Below, piece after piece: positions 1 to 8,287 of a stretch of 64,000 nt of DNA (position 1 is the first letter of the stretch; each line of letters begins with the position of its first letter). This DNA is from Pseudomonas sp. FP2309 (lineage in GTDB: Bacteria; Pseudomonadota; Gammaproteobacteria; Pseudomonadales; Pseudomonadaceae): positions 4,851,501-4,915,500 of the forward strand of contig NZ_CP117439.1 in the NCBI RefSeq assembly GCF_030687575.1, read 5' to 3'. The position numbers and the translations under genes were made by a program. The notes under the pieces were generated by a model that made no database searches, was not told the origin of the DNA, and saw nothing but the letters and a program-made list of their open reading frames with translations.

Positions 1-1
1 G

Positions 2-967
2 CAGAACTTCCGCCTGCGGGCGGAGTTTCGCCTGTGGCGCGAAGGCGGTGATCGTCACTACGCAATGTTCTCCCAGGATGACAAGCGCACGCCGATCCTG
101 ATCGACGCGTTCCCCATTGCCAGCCAGCGCATCAACCAGTTGATGCCGCAACTCAAAGCCGCCTGGCAAGCCAGCGCAGCCCTGAGCCACAAGCTGTTCC
201 AGGTGGAGTTCCTCACCACCCTGGCCGGCGACGCAATGATCACCCTGTGTTATCACCGCCCGCTGGACGAGCACTGGCACACCGCCGCCAACAAGCTGGC
301 CGCGGACCTGAACGTGAGCGTCATCGGGCGCTCCAAAGGCAAACGTGATGTGATCGGCCACGACTACGTGGTGGAAAAGCTCGACGTGGGCGGCCGCACC
401 TTCAGCTACCGCCAGCCCGAAGGCGCCTTCACGCAGCCCAATGGCACCGTGAACCAGAAGATGCTCAATTGGGCCTACGAAGCGCTGGGCGATCGCCCGG
501 ACGATCTGCTGGAGCTGTACTGCGGCAACGGTAACTTCACCCTGCCGTTGGCGACCCGCGTACGCAAGGTACTGGCCACCGAGATCAGCAAGACATCGGT
601 GAACGCCGCCCTGAGCAACCTCGCTGAAAACGCGGTGGATAACGTCACCCTGGTGCGCCTCTCCGCCGAGGAACTCACCGAAGCCCTCAACGAAGTGCGC
701 CCGTTCCGTCGCCTGCACGGCATCGACCTGAAAAGCTACGAATTCGGCAGCGTATTCGTCGACCCGCCCCGCGCCGGCATGGACCCGGACACCTGCGAGC
801 TGACCCGGCGCTTCGACAACATCCTGTACATCTCCTGCAACCCGGAAACGTTGGCGGCGAACATCGCGCAACTGCACGACACCCACCGGATCACCCGGTG
901 TGCAATGTTTGACCAGTTTCCATGGACGCACCATATGGAATCCGGAGTGTTGCTGACCCGCCGATAA
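2..967 (+). CDS. trmA: tRNA (uracil-5-)-methyltransferase TrmA, 5'-truncated by window edge
   Basis: Methylates U54 of tRNA to ribothymidine using S-adenosylmethionine. The reading frame is open from base 2 with no start, so the first part lies outside the window. The visible part begins at the conserved [12 protein letters not shown] stretch of the family. The SAM-binding motif [12 protein letters not shown], the VDPPRAGMD motif, the catalytic-cysteine motif ISCNPETL and the C-terminal [11 protein letters not shown] signature are all intact. About 322 residues are visible; the family is usually about 360. Confident from motif order. Confidence 0.96.
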   Translation, partial: QNFRLRAEFRLWREGGDRHYAMFSQDDKRTPILIDAFPIASQRINQLMPQLKAAWQASAALSHKLFQVEFLTTLAGDAMITLCYHRPLDEHWHTAANKLAADLNVSVIGRSKGKRDVIGHDYVVEKLDVGGRTFSYRQPEGAFTQPNGTVNQKMLNWAYEALGDRPDDLLELYCGNGNFTLPLATRVRKVLATEISKTSVNAALSNLAENAVDNVTLVRLSAEELTEALNEVRPFRRLHGIDLKSYEFGSVFVDPPRAGMDPDTCELTRRFDNILYISCNPETLAANIAQLHDTHRITRCAMFDQFPWTHHMESGVLLTRR

Positions 968-994
968 TTCCAGGCCCCCTCGCTGCGCAAAGGT

Positions 995-1008
995 GGGGGC
1001 TTGCCCCC
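995..1008. repeat. Short G/C hairpin after trmA (REP-like or terminator)
   Basis: GGGGGC and GCCCCC flank a two-base loop just downstream of the trmA stop. The surrounding GTGGGGGCTTGCCCCCGAT wording resembles one class of Pseudomonas REP sequence. There is no T-run, so termination is uncertain. Confidence 0.4.
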
Positions 1009-1097
1009 GATGGCGGCGGGTCAGTCAAGGGGTTGCTGATGGACACCCCGCTATTGATCTCTGATGTGATTCGCCCGCAGCGGGCGCTTGATTAACA

Positions 1098-1112
1098 GTT
1101 CGATAATCGAAC
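1098..1112. promoter_or_regulatory. PcaR-like (IclR family) operator upstream of aroQ
   Basis: GTTCGATAATCGAAC is palindromic except at its central base. It differs by one base from GTTCGATAATCGCAC, which I recall as the PcaR binding box of Pseudomonas putida pca promoters. It lies about 18 bases upstream of a TTGACC -35 candidate, a position that fits activation. A second copy sits at 5278-5292. Confidence 0.6.
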
Positions 1113-1129
1113 ACATCCGCCACCTTCAA

Positions 1130-1160
1130 TTGACCAAATTAACTAACCAGTACATTTTAT
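1130..1160 (+). promoter_or_regulatory. aroQ promoter with overlapping TetR-type operator
   Basis: TTGACC at 1130-1135 is a good -35 candidate, with an AT-rich CATTTTAT region near the expected -10. ACTAACC at 1142-1148 followed by TACATTTTA at 1151-1159 repeats the wording of the quiC-side operator (read on the minus strand) with four bases missing between the halves. I infer that the same TetR regulator binds here. Confidence 0.5.
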
Positions 1161-1195
1161 CTCCACAACGAACAAGAACTGTGGAGAGACCTCTT

Positions 1196-1645
1196 ATGCC
1201 GCCCATCGTGCTGGTGCTCAACGGCCCCAACCTTAACCTGCTCGGCACCCGCGAGCCGGCCACCTATGGCCATGAAACCCTGGCTGACGTCGCCGCCCTG
1301 TGCGGCCGCAGTGCCGAAAAGTTGGGGTTGAAAATCGAATTTCGCCAGACCAACCACGAAGGCGAGTTGCTGGACTGGATCCAGGGCGCCCGCCAACGTT
1401 GCGCCGGGATCGTGATCAACCCGGCGGCCTGGACCCACACCTCGGTGGCGATTCGCGACGCGCTGGTGGCCAGCGAGGTGCCGGTGATCGAAGTGCATCT
1501 CTCCAACGTGCATGCCCGTGAAGCGTTTCGTCATCACTCGTTTGTATCGCCCATCGCCAAGGCGGTGCTCGCCGGGTTCGGCAGCCACGGCTACCATCTG
1601 GCCCTGGAACATTTCAGCCAGTTGCTCAAGGGATCGGCTCAATGA
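1196..1645 (+). CDS. aroQ: Type II 3-dehydroquinate dehydratase (catabolic-cluster copy)
   Basis: Dehydrates 3-dehydroquinate to 3-dehydroshikimate. The 149-residue length fits the type II family. [15 protein letters not shown] at the N-terminus, [17 protein letters not shown] and the catalytic-His region [17 protein letters not shown] are all present. The ATG at 1196 is chosen because GGAGAG lies seven bases upstream; the frame is open further upstream but without family similarity. An AACAAGAA motif (1171-1178) just before the ribosome binding site resembles a Crc/Hfq target. Its stop overlaps the start of the next gene (ATGA), so the two are translationally coupled. The quiC/tetR/transporter context says it serves quinate breakdown rather than aromatic biosynthesis. 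Confidence 0.93.
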   Translation: MPPIVLVLNGPNLNLLGTREPATYGHETLADVAALCGRSAEKLGLKIEFRQTNHEGELLDWIQGARQRCAGIVINPAAWTHTSVAIRDALVASEVPVIEVHLSNVHAREAFRHHSFVSPIAKAVLAGFGSHGYHLALEHFSQLLKGSAQ

Positions 1646-2490
1646 AACCGCGTATTCTCGCCGGCCTGATCGGCGCCGGTATCCAGGCCTCCCGTACCCC
1701 TGCCCTGCATGAACAGGAAGGCGATGCCCAGGGTTTGCGTTACCTGTATCGCTTGATCGACCTTGAGCCCCTGCACCTGGACATCAATGCCCTGCCCGAT
1801 CTGCTGCGCGCCGCCGAGCAGATGAACTTCACCGGGCTGAACATTACCTACCCGTGCAAACAGGCAATCCTGCCGTTGCTTGATGAACTGTCCGACGAGG
1901 CCCGTGGTATCGGCGCGGTGAACACGGTGGTGTTCAAGGACGGCAAACGCATCGGCCACAACACCGATTGCCTGGGGTTCGCCGAAGGTTTCCGACGTAA
2001 CTTGCAGGATGTGCCGCGCCAGCGCGTGGTGCAGATGGGGGCCGGCGGTGCGGGGGCGGCGGTGGCCCATGCGCTGCTGGCCGAGGGCGTGGAGCACTTG
2101 AGTATTTTCGACGTCGACGTCACCCGCGCCAAAGACCTTGTGGATAACCTGGCCCAGCGTTTCGGCAGCGGTCGGGCGCAAGTGGGCCAGAACCTCGAGA
2201 ACGCCATGGCCGAGGCCGATGGCCTGGTCAACACCACGCCGATGGGCATGGCCAAGCTGCCTGGCATGCCAGTGCCTGCCGGCCTGCTGCGCGCGCAATT
2301 GTGGGTCGCGGAGATCGTGTATTTCCCGCTGGAAACCGAGCTGCTGCGCAACGCACGCGCCCTGGGGTGCCGCACCTTGGATGGCGGCAATATGGCGGTG
2401 TTTCAGGCGGTGAAGGCGTTTGAGTTATTCAGCGGCGAAGTGGCCGATGCGCACAGGATGTTGGCGCATTTCCAAAGCATGAACACCTGA
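1642..2490 (+). CDS. aroE: Shikimate dehydrogenase-like NAD(P) oxidoreductase (AroE family)
   Basis: Likely interconverts shikimate (or quinate) and the 3-dehydro form for the catabolic route. The 282 residues contain a substrate-site segment [10 protein letters not shown] that differs from the SxSP..HN of biosynthetic AroE, the catalytic lysine in [17 protein letters not shown] with the catalytic Asp, and a glycine-rich dinucleotide loop [10 protein letters not shown]. It overlaps aroQ by four bases. The unusual SRTP motif points to the AroE-like subfamily, so substrate preference (shikimate, quinate or both) cannot be read from sequence. Confidence 0.85.
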   Translation: MKPRILAGLIGAGIQASRTPALHEQEGDAQGLRYLYRLIDLEPLHLDINALPDLLRAAEQMNFTGLNITYPCKQAILPLLDELSDEARGIGAVNTVVFKDGKRIGHNTDCLGFAEGFRRNLQDVPRQRVVQMGAGGAGAAVAHALLAEGVEHLSIFDVDVTRAKDLVDNLAQRFGSGRAQVGQNLENAMAEADGLVNTTPMGMAKLPGMPVPAGLLRAQLWVAEIVYFPLETELLRNARALGCRTLDGGNMAVFQAVKAFELFSGEVADAHRMLAHFQSMNT

Positions 2491-2540
2491 CCGACAAAAC
2501 GGGGGGCGCTTGCCCCTCCCTCATTCGGTCCGCGCCTGCC

Positions 2541-3206
2541 TCAGGCCTGCAAGTACCGCAGTACCGACTCGCAGATCATCTCGCGATGCCGCTGTTTAAC
2601 CGCCTCGTCCGACAGCTCGATCTGAAAGATCTCACTGAACGTATGGCGGTTTGACACGCGGTAAAAGCTGAATGAGTTGATCAACAGGTGTACGTCCAAC
2701 GGTTCCAGGCCTTCACGGAACAACCCCATCTCGGCACCCCGGCGCAACGTCACACCCAGCCCTTCAAGGATTTTGCTGTTCATCGCCTTGATGGTGTCGG
2801 TGCGTTTGACGTACTCGCCGTTGTGGATATTTTCGATGCTGACGATGCGCACGAAGTCCACGTTCTGATCGTGGTGATCAAAGGTGAACTCCACCAGCCG
2901 CCGAATCGCTTCACGCGGCTCCAGCGCCGTCAGGTTCATGCGCGTTTCGGTGTTGCGGATATCGCCGTAGAGCTTTTCCAGCACCTCGACGTACAACTGC
3001 TCCTTGCTGCCGAAGTAGTAATAGATCATGCGTTTGGAGGTGTGGATGCGTTCGGCAATCGCGTCCACGCGGGCGCCGGCAAGGCCCTGCTGGACAAATT
3101 CCACGATGGCTTCCTGGAGGATGTTTTCGCGGGTCTTTTCCGGGTTGTTCTTGCGACTCTTGCGCGGCGCGTCTGGCACCGCGGGGAGTTCGGGACTTGA
3201 GGTCAT
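2541..3206 (-). CDS. TetR-family regulator of the quinate/shikimate cluster
   Basis: A 221-residue TetR repressor. The N-terminal helix-turn-helix (about residues 30-75) contains DAIAERIHTSKRMIYYYFGSKEQLY, the family hallmark; the C-terminal part is a ligand-binding helical domain. The ATG at 3206 is preferred; a GTG at 3275 is in frame but lacks family similarity. The gene lies 80 bases downstream of quiC in the same direction, so the two are probably co-transcribed. Near-palindromic ACGAACCGGTTAGT before quiC is the likely operator, and a hydroaromatic or protocatechuate-related effector is inferred from context. Confidence 0.85.
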   Translation of the reverse strand: MTSSPELPAVPDAPRKSRKNNPEKTRENILQEAIVEFVQQGLAGARVDAIAERIHTSKRMIYYYFGSKEQLYVEVLEKLYGDIRNTETRMNLTALEPREAIRRLVEFTFDHHDQNVDFVRIVSIENIHNGEYVKRTDTIKAMNSKILEGLGVTLRRGAEMGLFREGLEPLDVHLLINSFSFYRVSNRHTFSEIFQIELSDEAVKQRHREMICESVLRYLQA

Positions 3207-3286
3207 GGTGCGTTCACGGCCATTTTTATTGTGCAGGCCGCGATTATGGGCTGCGGCGCTCGCCGAAGGAAGCACCCGCCCCGCCG

Positions 3287-5188
3287 TTATAAACGTGCCT
3301 GGCGCACCGCTCCGCTGCGGGACTTGGCCATGGCCGCCAACCGCACCGCCACGTTGGCCGCACCGTAGCCGGCGTAACCGTTCCTGCGCTGGATGATCTC
3401 GAAGAAAAACCGCCCTTCGAAGGGCTCGGTGTACACGTGAAACAACTCACCGCCCTGGGCATCACGGTCGTACAACACGTTGTAGTACGCCAGCTCGCTG
3501 AGGAACTCATCGTCAAAGTCGAAGCGTGCCGCCAGGTCATCGTAGTAGTTGAGCGGGATATCCAGCAGCGGCACACCGGCCTCTTTGGCGCGGCGCACTT
3601 CGGCGAAAATATCCGCACAGTCGAAGGCAATGTGGTGCACGCCCGAGCCGCGATAGCTCGACAGCGCGTGGGAAATCGCGGTGTTGCGGTTCTCGGAGAT
3701 ATTCAGCGGCAGGCGAATCGAACTGCAGCGGCTGCGCAGTGCGCGGCTCTTCACCAGACCGTAAGGGTCGGGCAGCACCACTTCGTCATCGGCTTCGAAA
3801 TCCAGCAGGCTCTTGTAGAACAGCACCCAACTGTCGAGGCTGTCGGCCGGCAGCGCCATGGCCATATGGTCGATGCGCAGCAGGCCGCCACTGGTGGCCG
3901 TTGCCGCCTGCAGGTTGAAGTCGGTGTCGTACAGGCCACCCTCGCTTTGATCCACCAGGTAAATCAGACTGCCATCCGGCGCGCGCACCGCCGCCAGTTC
4001 CAGTTCGTTGGGCCCGACCAGGCCGCGATACGGCTGGCCCTTGTAGGCCACCGCCCGCTCCAGGGCCTTGGCGCTGTCCTTGACCCGAATCGCGGTGGCG
4101 CACAACGACGGCCCATGGGCTTCGAAAAAGTTGTGGGCGAAGGAATAGGGTTCACAGTTGAGGATCAGGTTGATATCCCCCTGGCGCAGCAGACTCACAC
4201 TCTTGGAACGGTGCTGCCCGGCCTTGACGAAGCCCAGGCGCTCCAGCCAGTTGGTCAGCTTGGCGCCGAGGTTTTCATCCACCGCAAACTCAAGGAACTC
4301 GATGCCGTCGTATTCGCTGGCGGCCGGGGTCTGGAAGAGGATATCCACCGGGGCGGCAGGCGCCTCCTCGGCCAGGCGCTGGCGGGTCTTTTCCTCCAGA
4401 TACAACAGCGAGCGCAGGCCATCGGCGGCATTCGCGCGGGTCGGCGCGGCGCGGAAACCGTCGTTGAAAATCTCCAGAGACAGCGGCCCGGTGTAACCGC
4501 TCTTGATGATCGGCGCGAGAAAGCCCGCCAAGTCGAATTCGCCCTGGCCGGGGAAGCAACGGAAATGCCGGCTCCACTCCAGGACGTCCATGGCCAGGAT
4601 CGGCGCGTCGGCCATTTGCACAAAGAAGATCTTGTCGCCGGGGATCTGCGCGATGGCGCTCGGGTCGCCCTTGAGCGACAGGGTGTGGAAACTGTCGAGC
4701 AACACACCAAGGCTCGGGTGGTCGACCTGGCGTACCAGGTTCCACACCTGTTCCCAGGTGTTCACGTGCCGGCCCCAGGCCAGTGCTTCATAACCAATGC
4801 GCAAGCCGCGACGGCCGGCGTGTTCGGCGAGCAGGCTGAGGTCATCGAGCAAAATACGTTCATCGCCCAGCGAGTCCGCCGCGGCGTTGCTGCATACCAG
4901 CACCAGGTCGGTGCCCAGCTCCTGCATCAGGTCAAACTTGCGTTCGGCGCGCTCCAGGTTGCGCGCCAGGCGGTCGCGGCGGCAGCCTTCAAAGTCGCGG
5001 AATGGCTGGAACAAGGTGATGGCAATGCCGAGGTCGGCGCACATCTGCCTGACTTCACGGGGGCTGCCGTCGTAATACAACAAGTCGTTCTCGAAGATCT
5101 CAACCCCATCGAACCCGGCGGCGGCAATGGCTTCGAGCTTTTCCGGCAGGGTGCCGCTCAAGGACACGGTGGCGATGGAACGTTGCAT
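3287..5188 (-). CDS. quiC: 3-dehydroshikimate dehydratase QuiC, fused to an HPPD-like domain
   Basis: Converts 3-dehydroshikimate to protocatechuate, feeding the beta-ketoadipate pathway. Residues about 1-280 form a sugar-phosphate-isomerase-like TIM barrel with metal ligands E134 (GYEALAW), D165 and H168 (LLDSFHTL), Q191 and E239 (LSLEIF). Residues about 295-620 are a vicinal-oxygen-chelate, 4-hydroxyphenylpyruvate-dioxygenase-like half; its last lobe keeps a plausible His-His-Glu metal triad in RIDHMAM, VHHIAFD and FFFEIIQR. The 633-residue two-domain layout matches Pseudomonas QuiC1. GGGAG precedes the ATG, and AACAACAA lies just upstream of it. The job of the second domain is not established by sequence. 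Confidence 0.94.
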   Translation of the reverse strand: MQRSIATVSLSGTLPEKLEAIAAAGFDGVEIFENDLLYYDGSPREVRQMCADLGIAITLFQPFRDFEGCRRDRLARNLERAERKFDLMQELGTDLVLVCSNAAADSLGDERILLDDLSLLAEHAGRRGLRIGYEALAWGRHVNTWEQVWNLVRQVDHPSLGVLLDSFHTLSLKGDPSAIAQIPGDKIFFVQMADAPILAMDVLEWSRHFRCFPGQGEFDLAGFLAPIIKSGYTGPLSLEIFNDGFRAAPTRANAADGLRSLLYLEEKTRQRLAEEAPAAPVDILFQTPAASEYDGIEFLEFAVDENLGAKLTNWLERLGFVKAGQHRSKSVSLLRQGDINLILNCEPYSFAHNFFEAHGPSLCATAIRVKDSAKALERAVAYKGQPYRGLVGPNELELAAVRAPDGSLIYLVDQSEGGLYDTDFNLQAATATSGGLLRIDHMAMALPADSLDSWVLFYKSLLDFEADDEVVLPDPYGLVKSRALRSRCSSIRLPLNISENRNTAISHALSSYRGSGVHHIAFDCADIFAEVRRAKEAGVPLLDIPLNYYDDLAARFDFDDEFLSELAYYNVLYDRDAQGGELFHVYTEPFEGRFFFEIIQRRNGYAGYGAANVAVRLAAMAKSRSGAVRQARL

Positions 5189-5205
5189 GGGTGACTCCCG
5201 GCAAT

Positions 5206-5213
5206 TGTTGTTT
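5206..5213 (-). promoter_or_regulatory. Crc/Hfq-like catabolite-repression motif in the quiC leader
   Basis: Read on the minus strand, AACAACAA (AANAANAA form) lies immediately upstream of the GGGAG ribosome binding site of quiC, where Hfq-Crc would block translation. The aroQ leader has AACAAGAA in the same relative place. This is a pattern match only. Confidence 0.45.
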
Positions 5214-5258
5214 GTGGCAAATTATTCGCCCCCAGCCTACACGCAGCAATTAAAATGT

Positions 5259-5272
5259 ACGAACCGGTTAGT
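5259..5272. promoter_or_regulatory. TetR-type operator between quiC and the MFS gene
   Basis: ACGAACCGGTTAGT reads as its own reverse complement in 12 of 14 positions, centred on AACCGGTT. On the minus strand it is followed by TACATTTTA, a -10-like sequence shared with the aroQ promoter, so binding would block quiC transcription. Confidence 0.6.
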
Positions 5273-5277
5273 TTTTG

Positions 5278-5292
5278 GTGCGATTATCGAAC
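5278..5292 (-). promoter_or_regulatory. PcaR-like (IclR family) operator upstream of quiC
   Basis: On the minus strand this reads GTTCGATAATCGCAC, identical to the PcaR box I recall for Pseudomonas putida. It is separated from the TetR palindrome by five bases and lies upstream of it relative to quiC. It may serve the divergent transporter gene too. Confidence 0.65.
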
Positions 5293-5411
5293 ACTAAGCC
5301 CCTTTGGCGAATTGACGATGTTTTAGCCACTGCGCACCATCAATCCCGCATCACCGTGTAACAAAAGACCCAGAACACACCATAAAAATTTCAAAAAACG
5401 GGTACAACCAC

Positions 5412-6746
5412 ATGCCTCTGCAAAACTCCGCCCTGGCCTCGCGCCCCGGCACCCCGCACGCCGGCATCGGCGACAAGATCCGCGGCGCCATGGCCGTGGG
5501 TAAAACTCGCTGGGGCATGCTGGCCCTGGTGTTTTTCGCCACCACCCTCAACTACATCGACCGCGCCGCACTGGGCGTGATGCAACCGATCCTGGCCAAG
5601 GAAATGAGCTGGACGGCGATGGACTACGCCAACATCAACTTTTGGTTCCAGGTCGGTTATGCCATCGGCTTTGTGCTGCAAGGCCGCTTGATCGACCGCG
5701 TGGGTGTGAAACGCGTGTTCTTCTGCGCCGTGCTGCTGTGGAGCCTGGCGACCGGCGCCCACGGCCTTGCCACGTCGGCCGTCGGCTTTATGGTCTGCCG
5801 CTTTATCCTCGGGCTGACCGAAGCCGCCAACTACCCGGCCTGCGTCAAGACCACGCGCTTGTGGTTCCCCGCCGGTGAGCGTGCGGTCGCCACCGGGATC
5901 TTCAACGCCGGTACCAACGTCGGCGCGATGATGACGCCGATGCTGCTGCCGTTGATCCTGCACGTATGGGGCTGGCAAGCAGCGTTTCTGTGCATGGCGT
6001 CGCTGGGCGCGATCTGGCTGGTGTTCTGGGGGTTGAAGTACTACAACCCCGAAGATCATCCGAGCGTTAAACAATCGGAACTGGATTACGTGCAACGGGA
6101 AGTCGAACCGGAACAACCGGGCGTACCGTTCAGCCGCATCCTGCGCATGCGCGGCACCTGGGCCTTCGCCATCGCCTACGCGCTGACCGCTCCGGTGTTC
6201 TGGTTCTACCTGTACTGGCTGCCGCCGTTTCTGAACCAGCAATACAACCTGGGCATCAACGTGACCCAGATGGGCATCCCGCTGATCATCATCTACCTGA
6301 CCGCCGACTTCGGCAGTGTGGGTGGGGGCATCCTGTCTTCGTTCCTGATCGGCCGCGGGATGAACCCGATCAAGGCGCGGCTGCTGTCGATGCTGCTGTT
6401 CGCCTGCTGCATCGTGGGCGTAATCATGGCGGCCGGTTCCAGCCAGCTGTGGGTGGCGGTGTTCGCGATCTCCCTGGCCATCGGTGCGCACCAGGCCTGG
6501 ACCGCCAACATCTGGAGCCTGGTGATGGACTACACGCCCAAGCACATGATGAGCACGGTGTTCGGTTTCGGCGGGATGTGCGCGGCCATCGGCGGCATGT
6601 TCATGACCCAGATCGTCGGTCATATCCTCACCGTGACCAACAACAACTACACCGTGTTGTTCACGTTGATCCCGGCGATGTATTTCATTGCGCTGACCTG
6701 GATGTACTTCATGGCGCCGCGCAAGATTCCCACCGTCGACGCTTGA
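5412..6746 (+). CDS. MFS transporter, anion:cation symporter (ACS) type, probable hydroaromatic importer
   Basis: A 444-residue inner-membrane transporter with about 12 hydrophobic segments. The N-terminal half has the ACS-family wording FFATTLNYIDRAALGVMQP, the loop RLIDRVGVKRVF and FILGLTEAANYPACVKTTRLWFP. Relatives carry hexuronates, tartrate and other organic anions. Divergent from quiC across a 223-base promoter region holding both operators, it most likely imports quinate, shikimate or protocatechuate. No strong ribosome binding site is visible before the ATG; only a weak GGG lies eleven bases upstream. Substrate is inferred from neighbours. Confidence 0.85.
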   Translation: MPLQNSALASRPGTPHAGIGDKIRGAMAVGKTRWGMLALVFFATTLNYIDRAALGVMQPILAKEMSWTAMDYANINFWFQVGYAIGFVLQGRLIDRVGVKRVFFCAVLLWSLATGAHGLATSAVGFMVCRFILGLTEAANYPACVKTTRLWFPAGERAVATGIFNAGTNVGAMMTPMLLPLILHVWGWQAAFLCMASLGAIWLVFWGLKYYNPEDHPSVKQSELDYVQREVEPEQPGVPFSRILRMRGTWAFAIAYALTAPVFWFYLYWLPPFLNQQYNLGINVTQMGIPLIIIYLTADFGSVGGGILSSFLIGRGMNPIKARLLSMLLFACCIVGVIMAAGSSQLWVAVFAISLAIGAHQAWTANIWSLVMDYTPKHMMSTVFGFGGMCAAIGGMFMTQIVGHILTVTNNNYTVLFTLIPAMYFIALTWMYFMAPRKIPTVDA

Positions 6747-7625
6747 TCAACGCCGCCGCTGCTGCCAGGCAGCGGCCAACCCGCTCATGCAGATCACCCC
6801 GATGCCGATCACCGTGGTCCCATCGGGGGTATGGTTGAACACCAGCCAGCCCAGCAACCCCGCAAACACGATCTGGCAATAGCCGAACGGCGCCAGCAAG
6901 GCCGGCGCGGCAAAGCGGAACGCCTGGGTCAGCATCAAGTGCGCCGTCATCCCACAGGTGCCCAGCGCCAGCATCAACACCCCATGCCACAGCGTAGGGA
7001 CCTGCCAGAAGAACGGCACCATCGCGCTCATCACCAGGGTGTTGCACAGCCCGGCGAAGAAGTTGCTGGTGGTCGGCGTGTCGTATTGGCTGAGGATGCG
7101 CGTCAGCAGTTGGTAAAAGCAGAAGAACAGCGCCGAACACAACGGCAACAGCACCGCCGGGGTGAACAGCTCGCCGCCGGGATGGATGATCACCAGCACC
7201 CCGACGAACCCGCAGATCACCGCCAGCCATTGGCCACGCGTCACGTGCTCACCCAACAGCGGCACCGACAGCGCGGTCACCAGGATCGGCGCGAGAAAGT
7301 TCACCGCCGTGGCCTCTGCCAACGGGATGTAATGCAACGCTGTCGTGAAGAACAGGCTCGTACCGAGCAGGCACAACGCCCGCACCACCTGCATGCCGGG
7401 TCGCTTGCTGCGCAGCACGCGCAGGCCCGATTGCGGCAGAAAGATGCCAGCCATCAACAACGTATGCACCACGTAACGCACCCACACCACCATCACGATC
7501 GGGTAGAAACCGGCCAGGTATTTGGACAAGGCGTCGTGGCTGGAAAACAGAAACGTCGCCAGCACAATCAGCAGGATGCCTTTGAAGGGATGGTTGACGC
7601 CGGAAAGCGGGGTACTGACAGTCAT
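6747..7625 (-). CDS. EamA/DMT-family membrane transporter
   Basis: A 292-residue protein with ten predicted membrane segments arranged as two EamA repeats, starting GILLIVLATFLFSSHDALSKYL and continuing with WLAVICGFVGVLVIIHPGG. It probably exports a metabolite, with substrate unknown. The ATG at 7625 follows an AAGAGA; a TTG start at 7673 would add 16 polar residues and is less likely. The gene ends exactly where the convergent MFS gene ends, with no spacer. No sequence evidence ties it to the quinate cluster besides position. Confidence 0.85.
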   Translation of the reverse strand: MTVSTPLSGVNHPFKGILLIVLATFLFSSHDALSKYLAGFYPIVMVVWVRYVVHTLLMAGIFLPQSGLRVLRSKRPGMQVVRALCLLGTSLFFTTALHYIPLAEATAVNFLAPILVTALSVPLLGEHVTRGQWLAVICGFVGVLVIIHPGGELFTPAVLLPLCSALFFCFYQLLTRILSQYDTPTTSNFFAGLCNTLVMSAMVPFFWQVPTLWHGVLMLALGTCGMTAHLMLTQAFRFAAPALLAPFGYCQIVFAGLLGWLVFNHTPDGTTVIGIGVICMSGLAAAWQQRRR

Positions 7626-7817
7626 GGAAGTCTCTTGCGTGGCGGGTGGAACGCTGAACGCGGTGGCGCTCAACCCGGTAATCTAGCAGCCGGGTTGGAA
7701 TGTGCCCCAAGAGCATAACCAAACACCGGGCGATCAGCGCACTAAATCACCCGAATCGAGTCCAACCCTGCACGCTCGCCCCGGCGTTGCACACTTTTTA
7801 ACCAAGGCCTAGTTGTT

Positions 7818-8231
7818 ATGAAAAAAACCTTCTTTGCGTTGTCTGCCCTTGCCCTGCTTACCGCTTGCCAGCAGGAGGCCAAGGATGCGCCAAAACCGGC
7901 GCCCGCTTCAGTCCAGGCGACCCTGGTGCCGCAAACCCCGCCCACCGATCAGTGGCTCGGCAAATGGGTGGGCGTCGAAGGCCTGCACCTGACCATCGCC
8001 AAGGACGACGTGGTCGGCCGCGGCCACTACATCCTCACCATGCAATACGGCCTCGACGCCGAAGACTCCGGCACCTTCAAGGGCGCAGCGTTTGAGGACG
8101 GCATCGCCTTCACCCGTCCGGACGGCCCGCAATTGCTGCGCGCAGGCGACGGCGAAGCCACGGGGCTTAAATGGCTGGCGGATAAAAAAGACTGCCTGGT
8201 CGTGAATACCGGTGAAGGGTACTGCCGCTAA
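7818..8231 (+). CDS. Small lipoprotein, function unknown
   Basis: A 137-residue protein with an export signal KKTFFALSALALLTAC; the LTAC lipobox makes Cys17 the lipidation site. A Pro/Ala-rich linker (residues 22-45) is followed by a compact domain beginning QWLGKWVGVEGLHLTI, with a predicted beta-sandwich pattern and two Cys near the end (KKDCLVVNTGEGYC) that could form a disulfide. No enzyme motif is visible. It stands alone upstream of the zinc-peptidase gene in the same direction. Confidence 0.8.
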   Translation: MKKTFFALSALALLTACQQEAKDAPKPAPASVQATLVPQTPPTDQWLGKWVGVEGLHLTIAKDDVVGRGHYILTMQYGLDAEDSGTFKGAAFEDGIAFTRPDGPQLLRAGDGEATGLKWLADKKDCLVVNTGEGYCR

Positions 8232-8287
8232 TACCGGCCATACTCAACCCACATCTTTGTAGGACCGTTCATCAAGAGGATTGCCCC

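Noticed and set aside
3207..3275. GTG start adding 23 residues to the TetR regulator
   Set aside because: The extension has no family similarity; ATG 3206 gives the usual distance to the helix-turn-helix.
3437..5194. 585-codon plus-strand open frame opposite quiC
   Set aside because: It is the antisense shadow of quiC, rich in Gln, His, Arg and Val as such frames are, with no domain; quiC has complete family motifs.
5391..6623. 410-codon minus-strand open frame opposite the MFS gene
   Set aside because: His/Gln/Asp-rich antisense shadow without motifs; the MFS frame has clear membrane helices.
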